Shown here: positions 1 to 12,100 of the stretch, piece by piece
How the letters are laid out: each line of letters starts with the position of its first letter
Position numbering within the stretch: position 1 is the first letter of the stretch
Assembly: GCA_950097015.1 (NCBI GenBank)
Contig: CATNEN010000038.1
Span: forward strand, 26,325,001 to 26,389,000
DNA from: Macrostomum hystrix
Lineage: Eukaryota > Platyhelminthes > Macrostomidae
Reading direction: 5' to 3'
Length of the DNA stretch: 64,000 bases
The notes under the pieces: model-generated
The model's input: the letters and a program-made list of their open reading frames with translations, nothing else
Told to the model about the DNA's origin: nothing
Databases searched by the model: none
Position numbers and translations under genes: made by a program

Positions 1-1295
1 AACAATGCACCATCTGACCTTCACTCCGCACTCGCTTCCATCGTAGGGATGCTTTTCCCATCGACGCTCCGGAAGCTGCTTGTCGGGTACGCTGGCGAAA
101 GCGTCCACAACCATGTCCTGAAGTTCGTCCAAAGATTCACTGCCCAGCACGGCTAGAGACAATCGATTAGCGGAATATTCGTTGGCGTGAAATTGCAGCA
201 GCTGCTGACGCAGCTCGGTCGCGGCAGACGGGTCAGGCAGGAGAGTAGCCAGACTGCCAGTGAAGAAGTGATCGCCATAGTCGTGCTCAGGATTAGCCAG
301 AGTGTGCTCAAGTTGTTGTATGCGCCAAATATCCTGCGGTATGTTCTTGGAATGCTCGGAGTGGACCGCCTTGGAGGATGAATGTGAGTTGGGAAACAAC
401 ATTCAACAGTAGGAAGAGCTCGTTATCTTTCCCCCTATTTCACGATAGCTCCCAAACCGAATGACCGATTTTCGTGAAAGTCCACCATCTGAATCGAGAT
501 TTTACGCCCTATATGATGACATAACTTGATGACAATTTTGCGATTCTGGAAGTTGTCTCATAGGATAGAGCAGAGAACTTTAGCCCGTGTTCTGGACTTT
601 CATGGCGATTAATTTACCTGAACCTCCCGCTCAGTGGCAGACTCGGTAAATAGCGGACAGAGAAAGAACTGACTAAATCTGTCCAATGCTTCAGCCAGAT
701 GCTTCGGCGCAATATCAAAGTAATAACAGGTGTGATCATCTGCAGTGTAGGCATTGTGCATTCCACCGTGCTCGTTGATAAAATTAGCGTAGCTGTCCTC
801 AACCGGATACTTCTCGGTGCCAAGGAATAGCATGTGCTCACAGAAATGGGCCAGGCCTGATACAAAAGTACGCAGCAGTTTGATTGGATACAGATACTTT
901 AGTTGCAAGATAATTCACTATTCAATATTCAACCATTTCATCATCAGCTTACCCTGCCAGGCTTTCGGCTCGTTCATGCTGCCAGCCAGAACACACAGAG
1001 AAGCAGCTGATCTGTCAGCTTCCGCGTCACTAACTAGCATAACGCGAATGCCATTGTTAAGCACTAGAGCGCGATAATTGTGTTTGTCCTCCGGCGACTT
1101 AAACACATCTTCACTGACAAGTTTAACTGCTGAATTGTTGGAAGCACTGCCATCAGCCATGACCCTGTTAAGAGTAGCACTTCTATTAGAACAAGGGCGA
1201 TATAAAGCTTTGAATGAGTGGCTTAGTACTGCAGTTAGCTGGGTTGGCCTTAGCAGAAGGTGGACAGTTGATTGATAGAGTCTCAGATTCTGCAA
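1..1295 (-). CDS. IDE: Insulin-degrading enzyme (insulysin), 5' exons, partial
   Basis: This is an M16 zinc metallopeptidase that cleaves insulin, amyloid-beta and other short peptides. Three exons fit by splice signals and phase: 953-1295 (ending CAG G|GTAAGC, phase 1), 618-856 (ending CAG|GTAAAT, phase 0) and 1-369, which continues off the window. The inverted zinc motif HFCEH lies in exon 2, with His at 846-848, Glu at 837-839 and His at 834-836. Exon 3 opens AVHSEHSKN, which holds the third zinc ligand Glu in this family. The family block SPEDKxxYRxLxLxNGIxVxLxSD is visible in exon 1. HFCEH rather than HFLEH, and the lack of an acidic stretch, favour IDE over nardilysin. The first ATG in frame is at 1158-1160 (MADGS). 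The frame is open for about 45 codons upstream but begins at TTG, so a further 5' exon is possible. The 96-bp and 248-bp introns are short. Confidence 0.9.
390..605. repeat. Interspersed repeat 'C' (copy 1) in IDE intron 2
   Basis: This stretch shares long diverged blocks with 14640-15000 and, in reverse complement, with 15340-15590. Shared pieces include a 'gaaagtccaccatctg' block and a block reading 'ttctggaagttg...ctcat...tttcatggcgat'. No terminal repeats or coding capacity are evident. It is probably an old non-autonomous element. Confidence 0.45.
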
Positions 1296-1299
1296 TGTT

Positions 1300-3289
1300 T
1301 GACAATGATTACATTTTCCTGGTTTTGCAAACTCAAACTTCTTAAAATTAATTTTACAAACTGCTAGTTAACATACTAATATATCTGTAGCACTACATGT
1401 GACAAAGATATATTATTAAGTTGTATGTAAAAAGTGTAACTTTATTAAATAAGGTTAAGCACTGCTTTCTACAAAATAAACTAAGAAATAAAAGGTTTCA
1501 GACCAATTTAATGACATTATGGGTAATACAGGGGAAAATTCTAAATAAGTAAATATGTAAATACTATGTTTAGACCATAGTTTGGAACACTCTGTATGTA
1601 CCCTAGAAAAAGTGACCCACTTTTTGTGTACACTGATGTAATCCAAATATAAATAGTATAATGTCTTACTCTAGAAAGCTTTAAATCTCTACACTAATCT
1701 AATCTCATCGATAGCCCCACTACAAAGTTCTTGTCCCACATTTCTAGCTTACCATTATATTTTTTCACTGTAATTTAAAACGCATTTGTTGATGTAAACT
1801 GTAAACGCGAAGAAGGCAGAGCGTCTAAAACAGAGCACTGAAATTTCTCTGAATTGTGAAAAAATTCAATTCAGGTGAGAGATGCTAGTCACCAACAGCC
1901 CCTTAGAAAATCATTTTTAATGCAAATGTGTACACTAAAAATCTTATGTGCACCCCAGAAATTTGTTAAGTACATTCTTTCTTCCAGACTATAGTGTTAA
2001 GCAAGGTTACTTACCCATAGCTGGTCTAATTATTCACTTAACTTATATAAATTGTGCTATATAGGCCCCATATATCAAGAAACTAGTTGCATGACTGCTT
2101 ACTATTACTAGCTAGTAATAAATAAACAAATAAAATAAAATAAAATAAAACAAATAAAACAAATAAAACAAATAAAACAAATAAAATAATAGAAAAACAA
2201 AATTGTAGGACTAGGACCTTAATCTTTCTATAAAGCTACATTAAATAATTTATTCAAACAAACGTGTATTTTTCTTGTTTTATGAAAGCAAAATATTAAA
2301 TACTAAAATTCAGGGAAACAAAAATATAGAGGGAAAAAAGTTCTTAAAGAAATCTAAAAAATGATTTAGGATAATTTCCCACATGTCCCCTACTAATGTT
2401 TAGCTAGCTTACATATTTCTATAAGTAAAGATAATATGAAACTAAGCATCTAGATCTAATGGCACATGACTAAGACTGCCCCATACTAGGGCCTAAGGCC
2501 ACCATTGATTGGATTGGCTCTATGGATGAGTTCAGTATATATAATTTTCTCTACTTGTTTATGATTTAGAGGATATTTAATCTGGTATTTTAAAGTAAAA
2601 TAATACAATAAATGGCTTCATTCCTATTATTTTATAGGGCCTATTATAGCATTTATCCTATACATCCATAGATCAAATAAAATAGGGCAAAAGGCTTTAG
2701 TTTAGATTCTGGCCTAATAATAATAGACAAACTTGAGTCTTCACAATTCAAATTAAAAAAAGGAGCAATTCTACCAAATTTGCTAACCCTGGGCACATAC
2801 ACATAGATCTACTATATGTGGGCCCACACCACACTCTTATATGTATGTTAGGGGCCTAGTCAACATCTGCCCTGATTAGGGCCTACTTGACTGCAATGTC
2901 AAACCTCTCTTTGTCCTAGACTTTTACCAACCAATGAAACCTCTACCTATCAGTTATCACAATAATAGTAGGCCCAGACCATTAGAATATCCCACACCAC
3001 CTAGCCTAGCCCCAGCTATGGCAGTCTTGTCTTGGTCCTATACCTATGATTATTGCAGATTATGCTTGGATTATCCTGTAAGTCTAATTTTATTTAAATG
3101 GCTAGATAGGCCCAATCAAATAGGGCCTAGGCCTAGCTAACAATTAAAAATATGAATATGATGATACCAAACAAATATCATACTTCATAGCCTAGGCCAG
3201 TCAATATTAAGATTAGGTCTAGGTCTCAATTGTTCAATAGTTTCAAAAGGGCAAAACTTATTATTTATGTAAAATTAGGCCGATACAGT
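1300..3289. other. AT-rich intergenic DNA upstream of IDE
   Basis: I see no gene here. A pentanucleotide-like microsatellite of AAATA/AAACA units runs from about 2115 to 2190. The rest is AT-rich with no recognisable coding, RNA or transposon signature. Confidence 0.6.
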
Positions 3290-3561
3290 CATACATGCGC
3301 AACACCCGGCCGAACCGGCCGGGTGAAACGAGGGCCAAGCAAGGTAAGTCGCAAAAACCAATTGACCAAGCGCAAAAAAATCAAAGGGGGGACCAAGGGA
3401 CAAAAAAGGAAGGCGTGAAGAAAAGGAAAAAGGGGAGAGAAAAAGAGAGCAAATGAGAGCAAACTAAGTCGTAAATAGAGCAATGAAATGAACTAAGTCG
3501 CAAATGAGAGCAAAAACTAAGTCGCACGGCCGGCTAAGATTTGGGAGGTTGCGCATGTATG
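3290..3561 (+). mobile_element. MITE with CATACATGCGCAAC terminal repeats (copy 1)
   Basis: This is a 272-bp non-autonomous element. It begins CATACATGCGCAAC and ends with the exact inverse GTTGCGCATGTATG, a perfect 14-bp terminal inverted repeat. The interior is purine-rich and holds an internal duplication of an 'aactaagtcg' block near 3465-3525. A second copy lies inverted at 60805-61055. If the ends are taken as CATGCGCAAC, both copies are flanked by TA, as in Tc1/mariner-type elements, but TA may simply be part of the repeat. The Lys/Arg-rich open frame inside is a by-product of purine bias. Confidence 0.8.
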
Positions 3562-5520
3562 TATAGTTAACAAAAACTTTTATCACTAGGCCTACTTCAA
3601 TTTTTTTTACTTTAAAGTTGTAGATTAGAAGTTAAGGTTAGTTTTTCTATATTATGTCATGATCTCTTCCAAATAGTATTTAAGAATACTTTTTGACAAG
3701 ACATATAGTACCTACCCACTATAATATAATATATTGTAATATAGGCCCTATAATTTAAACGAATAGTATTAATAGTATTAACTAGTACTAGTATAATAAA
3801 TATAAACTAAATAGTCATAATTTACGAGCTATTAATTGTTTAGGAGCAGAGTATTTAGTATTTAGTATTATTTACTAGCAAGTTTTGCCCCACTTCGGGG
3901 AGCACTACTGGTCAGACAAAAAAATATTGTGCAATGCAGAAGGACAAAACACACCTGAAAGCAAACAAAAACGAAAACATATTTCGTCAGTAATAATTTC
4001 CCTGATTGCGAATATACGTGATTGCGAATCAAAGAGAATTTGAATTCTCACTAAATACAAAAATATTCAGTCTGAGCTTGAATACATTCTGAGACATCCG
4101 GTCTGTACACCAAGAGCCCCATTGGGCCTGGGGCAAAATTACACAAGTAGCTGTAAGCTATGATTTAGATTACATGCATAAGCACATACAATTTAGGCAC
4201 TTGAAAATCAAAGTAAAAATGTCAAATCATTACATATTCCCTAATATTTTATTTCTCAAAATGTGACATGACATGTACCCATTTGTCAAGGACCTAGACT
4301 TGGTGGTGTTCCTTGCAAGGACCACTAGAAGAAGAAGGACGGGACACTTCGTTTCTTAGAAAATTTATTAAAGGCTGATTTTTACGGAAAAATACACTAG
4401 TGAGATAGGAACTTTTCACTTTTTTCAACTTAAATCGTTGATAACTTTTTATTGGAAGCAGATACAAAGCTCTTCTTTTGATATAACTTACAAAATATGT
4501 TGCTTCGACGAATTTTGTAAAGTTTTTTTCATGAATAATTGATCTTCATATTATTTTAGTTACTATATCATGCTGCAATCATAGTATGAAGCTAACCAGT
4601 GACTAACTTGAATTTTACAATCTCTGTTTAATCGAATGCATCTATTTATTAGCAATATATGGTTAAAAAATAGCTGGTTATAGTTGTATGCCCAACTCAC
4701 TGCTTCTTTATTTTAGTTTTATACTTTCTATATAAAATAAATTTAAATATATAGAGCTACCTATATTACATATAGACCTACTAGCTATGCCTAGACCTAG
4801 TTATATGTTTATCAATAATCAAGACAGTATCTATCTTGTTAAGAATTGACAGTTTTTATACTTAATGAAATGTATGAATCTAAGCAAATGATAATTTTAA
4901 ACCAAGCTTGTTCTCTCTTGTTTTTAGACTTTTGCTTATTTTAGCTATATTGACATTATCTTATTTAGTATTTATTACAGTATTTATTAAACAATGATAG
5001 TTATTTGCTCTGATTTTATCAAGACGTTCTTATTTTTTCTATTTTTTTTATGTAAACAGTTGCATTGTTAACTGAAGGGTTTTTTAATTTGTAGTGAAAT
5101 TGTTTATTTCCTATTTGTATTATTTTTTCTTTGGATTCGGGGTTTGCACATGGCTAGCTAGTATGTCATGAACTCATCCAATATTAAATTTTAGCCATCT
5201 ATTTGCCTATCTACTATAATTTTACATTTCTTCTTTTTTAACAAGTATAGTATTTTTATGGCTAATATTAGCTTGACTTGGTTGTTTTGATGAATTTGAT
5301 TTTCTTTAAATTAATCACTTATTTCCAATTGAAATTAACAGTCCAGAAGTTGTAAGTAGGCCTATTGTATTTTTTGTCTATTGGGGCAAAATTATTGCCT
5401 ATAAATATAAGTAATAGCACTTCCACAGTCTATGCTTGTAAGCTTTAAATTTTCAACATTGAAACATTTAATTAATAAAGATAAAACAAGAAGTGTTACT
5501 TGTTCCTTATCACATTTTAG

Positions 5521-5901
5521 CTATAATAAAGTTTTGCTTGCACTGACACTAGTACTCAGAGCTTTTGCAATTATTGTTATGCCTATTGAGATCTTCAAGG
5601 TTGATATGGCCCAGGTAAGCTACTGGCTCTCATTCAGTGGTAGACTAATTCTGCTATGTATTAGTGTGTAATGTTAGAATATTTTTGGTAATATTATTTT
5701 TTGTATTTACTATAGTAAGAAATTGTAAAATGTTCTTGCTATTGTGGCTCTAGTATGTGTTTTTTACTTTTTGTGCCATTCCAGGGAAAGTCCATGCCTT
5801 TCTGCTTTGTGCCAACACCACTGCCCCAGTTCTACCTACCTGTGGTGGAGCCCCAGCCGGTCAGAGAACAACCTGGTGGAGCTTCTGGGCTACCTATTTG
5901 A
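5521..5901 (+). CDS. Possible 3' exons of an unrecognised two-exon ORF inside the TIR element
   Basis: The exon at 5521-5614 has an upstream acceptor (cacattttag|) and a good donor (cccag|gtaagc). The exon at about 5784-5901 follows a strong acceptor (tgccattccag|). Joined in phase, they read through about 31 and 38 codons to TGA. The second part is Pro-rich and begins GKSMPFCFVPTPLPQFYLP. It is more GC-rich than its surroundings. A possible AATAAA lies at 6312-6317. I do not recognise the product, and no start exon is apparent. It could be the transposase 3' end, captured host sequence, or chance. Confidence 0.25.
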
Positions 5902-6479
5902 GAGCCTAGCCTGGAGCCTAAGGACCTTGTTCATGTTTACTGCATTTTCAACCAAGTGCTGTAGTCACCAGCTAGACAACCCCATCCAGTCAGTCTAATC
6001 ACCATGTGATTGATGCCCCTTGCAAGGTAGTAAGCTTCTGACTGTCCTCATGGACATACAAAGACATTATGTAGAGAAAGATATATTACTTCATGTCTAT
6101 ATAATTTAAGATTATATAGATATTATTTTTGTGTCTCAATTGTGAAAATTGCCTTGAATTTGAAGAATCATTTGTTATAAAGAATAATTTAAATCCATTT
6201 ATACTACTTCAGTTGATTTCGAGATTTCTTTTACATTTTTCTGATTATTGTGTATTGAAATGAGTTTCTTTTCTCAATAGTGCATGTGCCATGAGATGTC
6301 AAATGGAGAACAATAAATGGAAGTAGTTGCAGCTTTTTATATCTTTGTATATGAGCTCATAGTATACATGTTTTACTTATGACTTCAAGTCATGAAAATG
6401 TGTTTAAGTAGTGCTGACCTTTCATTTTTCATCGTCTTTTATTGTCAAGATGCCTATGAAGTGTTGTGTGCCACAATAA

Positions 6480-7150
6480 CAACAACGACAACAAAATACA
6501 CTGTCAGGTAAAAAAGCAGGGTCACAGTGCATGCTTCAGAGCCTGGGTGCGAACAAACACCGCATTGCCGGCAGTGTCTGGGGCACCAGCATAGGCCAGC
6601 AGGCAGTCAACAAAACCTGTTCTGCTCAGGTCGCAGGTAGGGATCCAACATGCGACCACAGTAGCAGCATTTGGTTGAACAACTTTGCAGCACAGGATTG
6701 CAGGCAGATGCCTCGATACTTGTATAGCTGTGAAGTGCCCAGCTTCTTTGATATGGCAATGATGTTCGTCATGGTCCACTCAGTTCATCACACAGGCAAC
6801 CTCACTGGCCACACAGTGAATATGCAGCACCTTGATGGACACCTTGTTTGGACAGTGGACACAGCACTTTGCTGCCTGGCTTCTTATAGGCAAACATCAC
6901 GACTTCAGCCATGGTGAATGGTGCAATGTTAAAACTGTCCTTTGACCGCAACTGAGTCTCTGGTGGCAGTGTCAGGATGTTGGGCAGTGGTGGCAGCGCA
7001 TTGACTATGGCAGCAAAGAACTCGCGTAGCTTGTTACTGTGCTCATCCACAGTGCCGTCTGCCAGATTCAGTTGGATGCGCCACTTTTGCCCTGTCAGAG
7101 CATTAATGGCAGACCAGGCCACATGCCATCTGGAATCATGCACCACAATT
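6480..7150 (-). pseudogene. Decayed LINE fragment: reverse transcriptase N-terminal part
   Basis: Read on the minus strand, the frame from about 7146 to 6802 resembles the region just before the RT domain of APE-type LINEs (AINALTGQKW..., then FFAAIVNALPPLP..., APFTMAEVV). A second frame (about 6780-6640) carries the RT entry block KKLGTSQLYKYRGICLQS followed by a DPYLRPEQNRF-like block. The frames are joined only by frameshifts and there are internal stops. The relic ends in a tail with TTG-type repeats near 6475-6510. The RT wording resembles RTE-like clades, but the clade is uncertain. The last 100 bp match the tail of the LINE relic at 16.4 kb. Confidence 0.6.
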
Positions 7151-8241
7151 AAAAAGTAATTGTGACATAAAGGATAAAAGGACCACAGTTTTTTCCTTTT
7201 CTAAACAGAAGTTTAGAAACTGAGTTTCAGGCATGGCACAAAGCTTTACCAATTTCAATAAAGGTAAATAAATCCTTGTTAATAAAAGAATTACATGAAT
7301 TCAGGGGTGTTATTAAGCTTTTTTTATTGGGTGGTGCCAATAGGGATTTAGGGGTGCACACAAATGGGAATTGGAGGGCTCTGTGATGGGATTTAAAAAA
7401 AGCCAAATTTTTAAGAAAAAACCCCTCAGGCCCTAGCCAATTATGCCATTGTTTTCATTAAATAATAGAAAAAAAAATAGGAACATCTTGATAAAATCAG
7501 AGCAAATAACTATCATTGTTTAATAAATACTGGAAAAACTAGCTAGGCCTAATGTAAAGATAATGTCAATATAGCTAAAATAAGCAAAAGTCTAAAAACA
7601 AGAGAGAACAAGCTTGGTTTAAAATTATCATTTGCTTAGATTCATACATTTCATTAAGTATAAAAACTGTCAATTCTTAACAAGATAGATACTGTCTTGA
7701 TTATTGATAAACATATAACTAGGTCTAGGCATAGCTAGTAGGTATATATGTAATATTGTAATATAATAATATAAATATGTAATAATATAGGTAGCTATAT
7801 ATTTAAATTTATTTTATATAGAAAGTATAAAACTAAAATAAAGAAGCAGTGAGTTGGGCATAGAATTATAAGCAACTATTTTTTAATCATATATTGCTAA
7901 AAAATAGATGCATCCGATTAAACAGAGATTCTAAAATTCAAGTTTGTCACTAGTTAGCTTCATGCTATAATTGCTGCATGATATAGTAATTAAAATGATA
8001 TGAAGATCAATTATTCATGAAAAAATCTTCATAAAATTCGTCTAAGCAACATATTTTGTAAGTTATATCAAAAGAAGAGCTTTGTATCTGCTTCCAAAAA
8101 AAAGTTATCAACGTTTTAAAGTGAAAAAAGTGAAAAGTTCCTATCTCGCTAGTGTATTTTTCCGTAAAAATCAGCCTTTAATAAATTTTCTAAGAAACGA
8201 AGTGTCCCGTCCTTCTTCTTCTAGTGGTCCTTGGTTCCTTG

Positions 8242-9083
8242 ACTGTTTCTAAGATTTTCAAAACTATCGCTCAAAATTAACAACTTTAACAAAACCAACA
8301 CAAAAAGTGCTACTTTTTGCGGTACACTTACAATCTGTTTACTTTGTATATACCTTAAATCGTCAAGAATATCTGTCGAGAAACATATGCATTCTCATCA
8401 TACCTCTGAGGATATTTTTTAAATTCAATTACCTTATATTTAAAAGTCAATTATGCATTCTACCTGTAAGTAAACATATGAAGCGCAAATATCGCTCTTT
8501 ACAAGCTACATTCATATTTTTGCATAAAAGTACTCGTAGCATTTTCTTACCAAAATTTCTGTCTGTTTTTCCACGGGACCAAGCAGTCAGAAAAAACTCA
8601 AGGACAACTTAAAAGAACACTTAAAAAACAAAAGTTCTTAAGTTGTCCTTGAAAAAACGATGACACGCATTGGAATTTGGTATATTTTTGCCTCGAGTTA
8701 CGACCTACAGGTGAGCTAGTATCCCTGAAATAACGAGCACTACCCATATTAGGAGTTGCTGATTATATTATCCAAATTCAGGGCGAACCACTCGGCAGTT
8801 GTCTGAATAAAAATCCTTATTTTTGTGATATAAATACAATTGAGGGAGGAAAGCGCCAAAAAAGTTTATCTATTGTTTAGCATTTAGTCGCATAAAAACA
8901 GTCGAATAATAGTAAAAAAAAACTTAAAAAATTCAGAACACGACACATTAACTTTGTTATTCCCCAAGCTAAGGATAGAAAGGCCAGTAAGTACAATTCT
9001 GTATGAATTACGTGAGCGGTTGCTCAAACTCCGAGATATTTCTCAGCTCTGAGAACTGGCTCCAACCCAGAGCAACTGCTCAC
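8242..9083. other. Intergenic, nothing recognised
   Basis: This AT-rich stretch lies between the 3.9-kb transposon and the 3' end of the IAP-like gene. A 101-codon open frame at 8307-8612 (plus) lacks any recognisable domain, and its composition matches the surrounding non-coding DNA. Confidence 0.5.
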
Positions 9084-9089
9084 TTTATT
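9084..9089 (-). terminator. Polyadenylation signal AATAAA for the IAP-like gene
   Basis: AATAAA on the minus strand lies about 75 nt downstream of the TAG stop at 9165-9167, a plausible 3'-UTR distance. Confidence 0.45.
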
Positions 9090-9164
9090 AATACGGCCTA
9101 TTGAGTGTTTTTTAAAAGGGCTGGGGGCCAGACGGTGAGGCTATCGATCAGGGTTGTGTCTGGT

Positions 9165-12100
9165 CTAGCAAATGTAGGTCACCAGAGCAGCCAGAACGCT
9201 CGCGCCGCACTTTGGGCACTGCTGGCATGTGTCGACGCAGTGCTGACAGAGTGCGAGATGGGCGCAGGGTAGCAGCGTGCGACTCAGTGTTCTGCTGCGG
9301 CACTGCTTGCATTTGTCGTCCGACTCTGGGTGTTGCAGCTGATGCTGCTGCTGCTTAAACCTCACCGTCTCGGAATCACTCATGGCATTAGAAGTTGCAC
9401 CTGCATGTTGAGACAGACAAAATTATTATTTCTTAGCCATTCGAAATCTTATTATTCATGAATAATTGATCCTTATTTTATTTTCGTATATTGATCTCGT
9501 GACAAACTCAATTTTAGAGTCACTATCTGTTTAAGTATATTACGAGAACTACGCATGTTTTCACTAAAAGGTGGATTTTGTCTGATTGGTTGCAATTGTG
9601 CGATCATGATAAATGTACGAAAATAAAATGTCGATCAATTATTCTTTGTAGGCAAGAAGTGCATTAAAAGTACGCTCGTGACAGCATTGGATCTGCTTCC
9701 AAAAATATTATTAACTTTTTTATGTAAAAAGGCGAAAGTTCCTATCTCTCTAGTGCATTTTTCCGGGAAAATCATCCTTTAATATAATTTCCAAGAAACG
9801 AAGTGTCCTGTCCTTCCTCTTCTTGTGATCCTTACTCTAAAACCTGTTCAATTAGTTTTATGAAACCTTTCAACCTGAAAAACCGAAACGCTGGTGTGTG
9901 CTAACCAGTTGGAGCATTCTGAAGGCTGTCTGTCATCCGCTCCGATCTGGCTTCCATCTGAACCCTGAGCTCCTCCTGCGACAGAGATTCGGCGCTGGCT
10001 GGCAGAATTTGGCTGACAACTCTAGCCAATACGGGCAACAGATTTTGGTCTGAAATGTCCTCCAGCCAGTGCCAGGCTGATATTATATCACCTGGTCGAA
10101 GCCGAACGAGCTCGATGTCATCTCTGAGACATTCTGTCAGAGCCTTCACTGAGGCCAGGCCGAGCAGCTCCTTGGGACAGCCGAATTGCCAGGCCACACC
10201 AGCCACCTGAGCCGCATCCGGGCTAGTGAGCAGCTTGACAATCTTGGCTCGCTGCCGTTTCAGCTGGCTGTTAACAGCCTGACTTAGTACAGCTGTAAAC
10301 AGGCAGTTTGCAGCGTGTGGCACCTTTTGGTTTGCCTCTGCTTTGACACCGCAGGAGCAGCAGCAATCAAACCAGCGACCGGAGGAACTAAACCGGAAAA
10401 TGCCCTCCTTGGCCGCAGGCGGCGCCGCTGAAGTCTGCAGACGAGCTTCGAAACACAGTTGGTTCGGATGACAAGCGTTAACCACCAGCTGAATGAGACA
10501 GACTGCAGTAGAGCGAAAATAAAAAAGTTAATTTAATTTGGGTTAGTATTTAAAGGCACAATTAACTGCAAAAACGATCTCTCTCATTAGTGTACATTAT
10601 GTACATTAGTCTCTCCAATTCTCTCTCCGAAAGTCAGAAGCAGAGGCGACAGGAAAGCAAGGGTCTGAAGCTGAGCGTGTCTAAATTGAATGTGCTTTGC
10701 CTCAGAACTAGAATTTTACCATAGACAAATCGCTCTCAATGAGGAAGTGTTTAAATTGAATATCCACTGTCTAAATCGAATATCTGCTGTTTAAATTGAA
10801 GTCAGCTTTGTCTAATTTGAACGTCCAACTGAAGGTATAAAAATAGAGTGTCGAAAATGAATGTCAAGTTGTCTAAATTGCAGCGCAGATTTGTTGAAAT
10901 TGAACGGGAAAATGTGTAATTTCCCAATCGATCATAGTGTTTCGACGATAGACTACGCATTAAAAGCGTGCATTAAGGTTTAAGTACACTGTTTTCTGGT
11001 TTAAGAAACGCTTCAAATCGATTAAATATTATTAATTTTTGCATGTCGCCCGAAAACATATCGGCAATACAGCCGAGAATAAAATAGTGTCGCTACATTA
11101 CTCTCAAGCGTCATACAACTCACAAAATGTGTCTGTAGCCGGCAGTTTCACATCGGTTATATCATTTCCCGTTATGAGCTTAGTAAGATATGTCAAATCG
11201 GAGCTCATATTCGGCAGTTCCTTATCATGCAAATTGTTTCGAACTGTATAACCGATTTTCAATTATCAAAACCAGCCACGTACAAGGGTAAGATAGAAGC
11301 TGTAAGCAGAATCATTTTTGTTGCACAATTTCAGTATATCATTTGCTTCAATTGGTCGATCTTCCTTCGCTTCCTCCTCGGTAAGTTGGTGCTTACAGAG
11401 TCACTGAAAATCGTTTACGTGTGCTTTGTTATCAATAATATTGTATAACGTTCAGGTCTAAGTATCATCTACCTTGGTAAAAGTCAGACAGAATATTACA
11501 ATTCTGTATGTTCTGGTAATAAAAACAAATACAATAATGATTTTACAATGACTCATGGGAGATTACTCATTGTAAACGAATAAAACAAATAAAATCTCGA
11601 CTTACATTAGCGTTGCTACTCCGGATGTTTCAATAAAACTTGACTTCATTTGTGTATTGCTATCATTCTGTTCAAAAATTTTTGAAAGTGTTTGAAATAT
11701 GCCTAATATGCGCGCAAAACTGTTCTTATGCTTTGAATTTTCGCCTGTCGCTTTAATATGTACTTTAACAGCGTTTAATTCTGGGTAATTCTGAAGTCTG
11801 CAGACGAGCTTCGAAACTATTTGTCACTTTAACTGCTTTAGACGAAGAAGTGACGTTTCAGCTATTCAATGATGCAAAATCTGATTTTAAAGATGTATTC
11901 TGTCGTCTAAAAAGGAGCAACAAACGTAATACCTGGACTAAAATGAGCAGAAAATATATTCGGTGCCTTTAGGTGCCGTATTAAACGCCTGATAATACGC
12001 AATTGCTATTTCTGTCCTGAATGATACTTTTCATTGCCTGAAGCATTTTAGGCACATTGTGTATTTTCGTAACTCTTATTAATAAATATACTAGACTTGC

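Larger units (their letters stand above)
4308..8241. mobile_element. 3.9-kb DNA transposon with about 0.75-kb TIRs and 8-bp TSD
   Basis: The element spans 4316-8233 and is flanked by an exact 8-bp duplication GTTCCTTG (4308-4315 and 8234-8241). Both ends begin CAAGGACCACTAGAAGAAGA when read inward. The left arm (4316 to about 5050) and right arm (about 7464-8233) are inverted copies with scattered mismatches and indels. An 8-bp duplication is typical of hAT, P and Merlin superfamilies, and the C-A-A-G-G end would suit hAT, but no transposase is recognisable inside. The 2.4-kb centre holds a LINE relic (6480-7150, minus) and a possible two-exon reading frame (5521-5901, plus). Related palindromic copies occur near 9.4, 20.3 and 46.5 kb, with a 28-bp remnant at 53.2 kb. 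Confidence 0.85.

Noticed and set aside
1-1295. Nardilysin instead of insulin-degrading enzyme
   Set aside because: The zinc motif is HFCEH with LFLGTEKYP following, and there is no acidic stretch after the N-terminus.
3230-3418. A Lys/Arg-rich 62-codon frame
   Set aside because: Lies across the left end of a MITE and results from its purine-rich strand. The inverted copy at 60.8 kb shows the sequence is a repeat.
6531-6917. A 128-codon plus-strand frame
   Set aside because: Antisense of the LINE relic, where the minus strand carries recognisable RT sequence.
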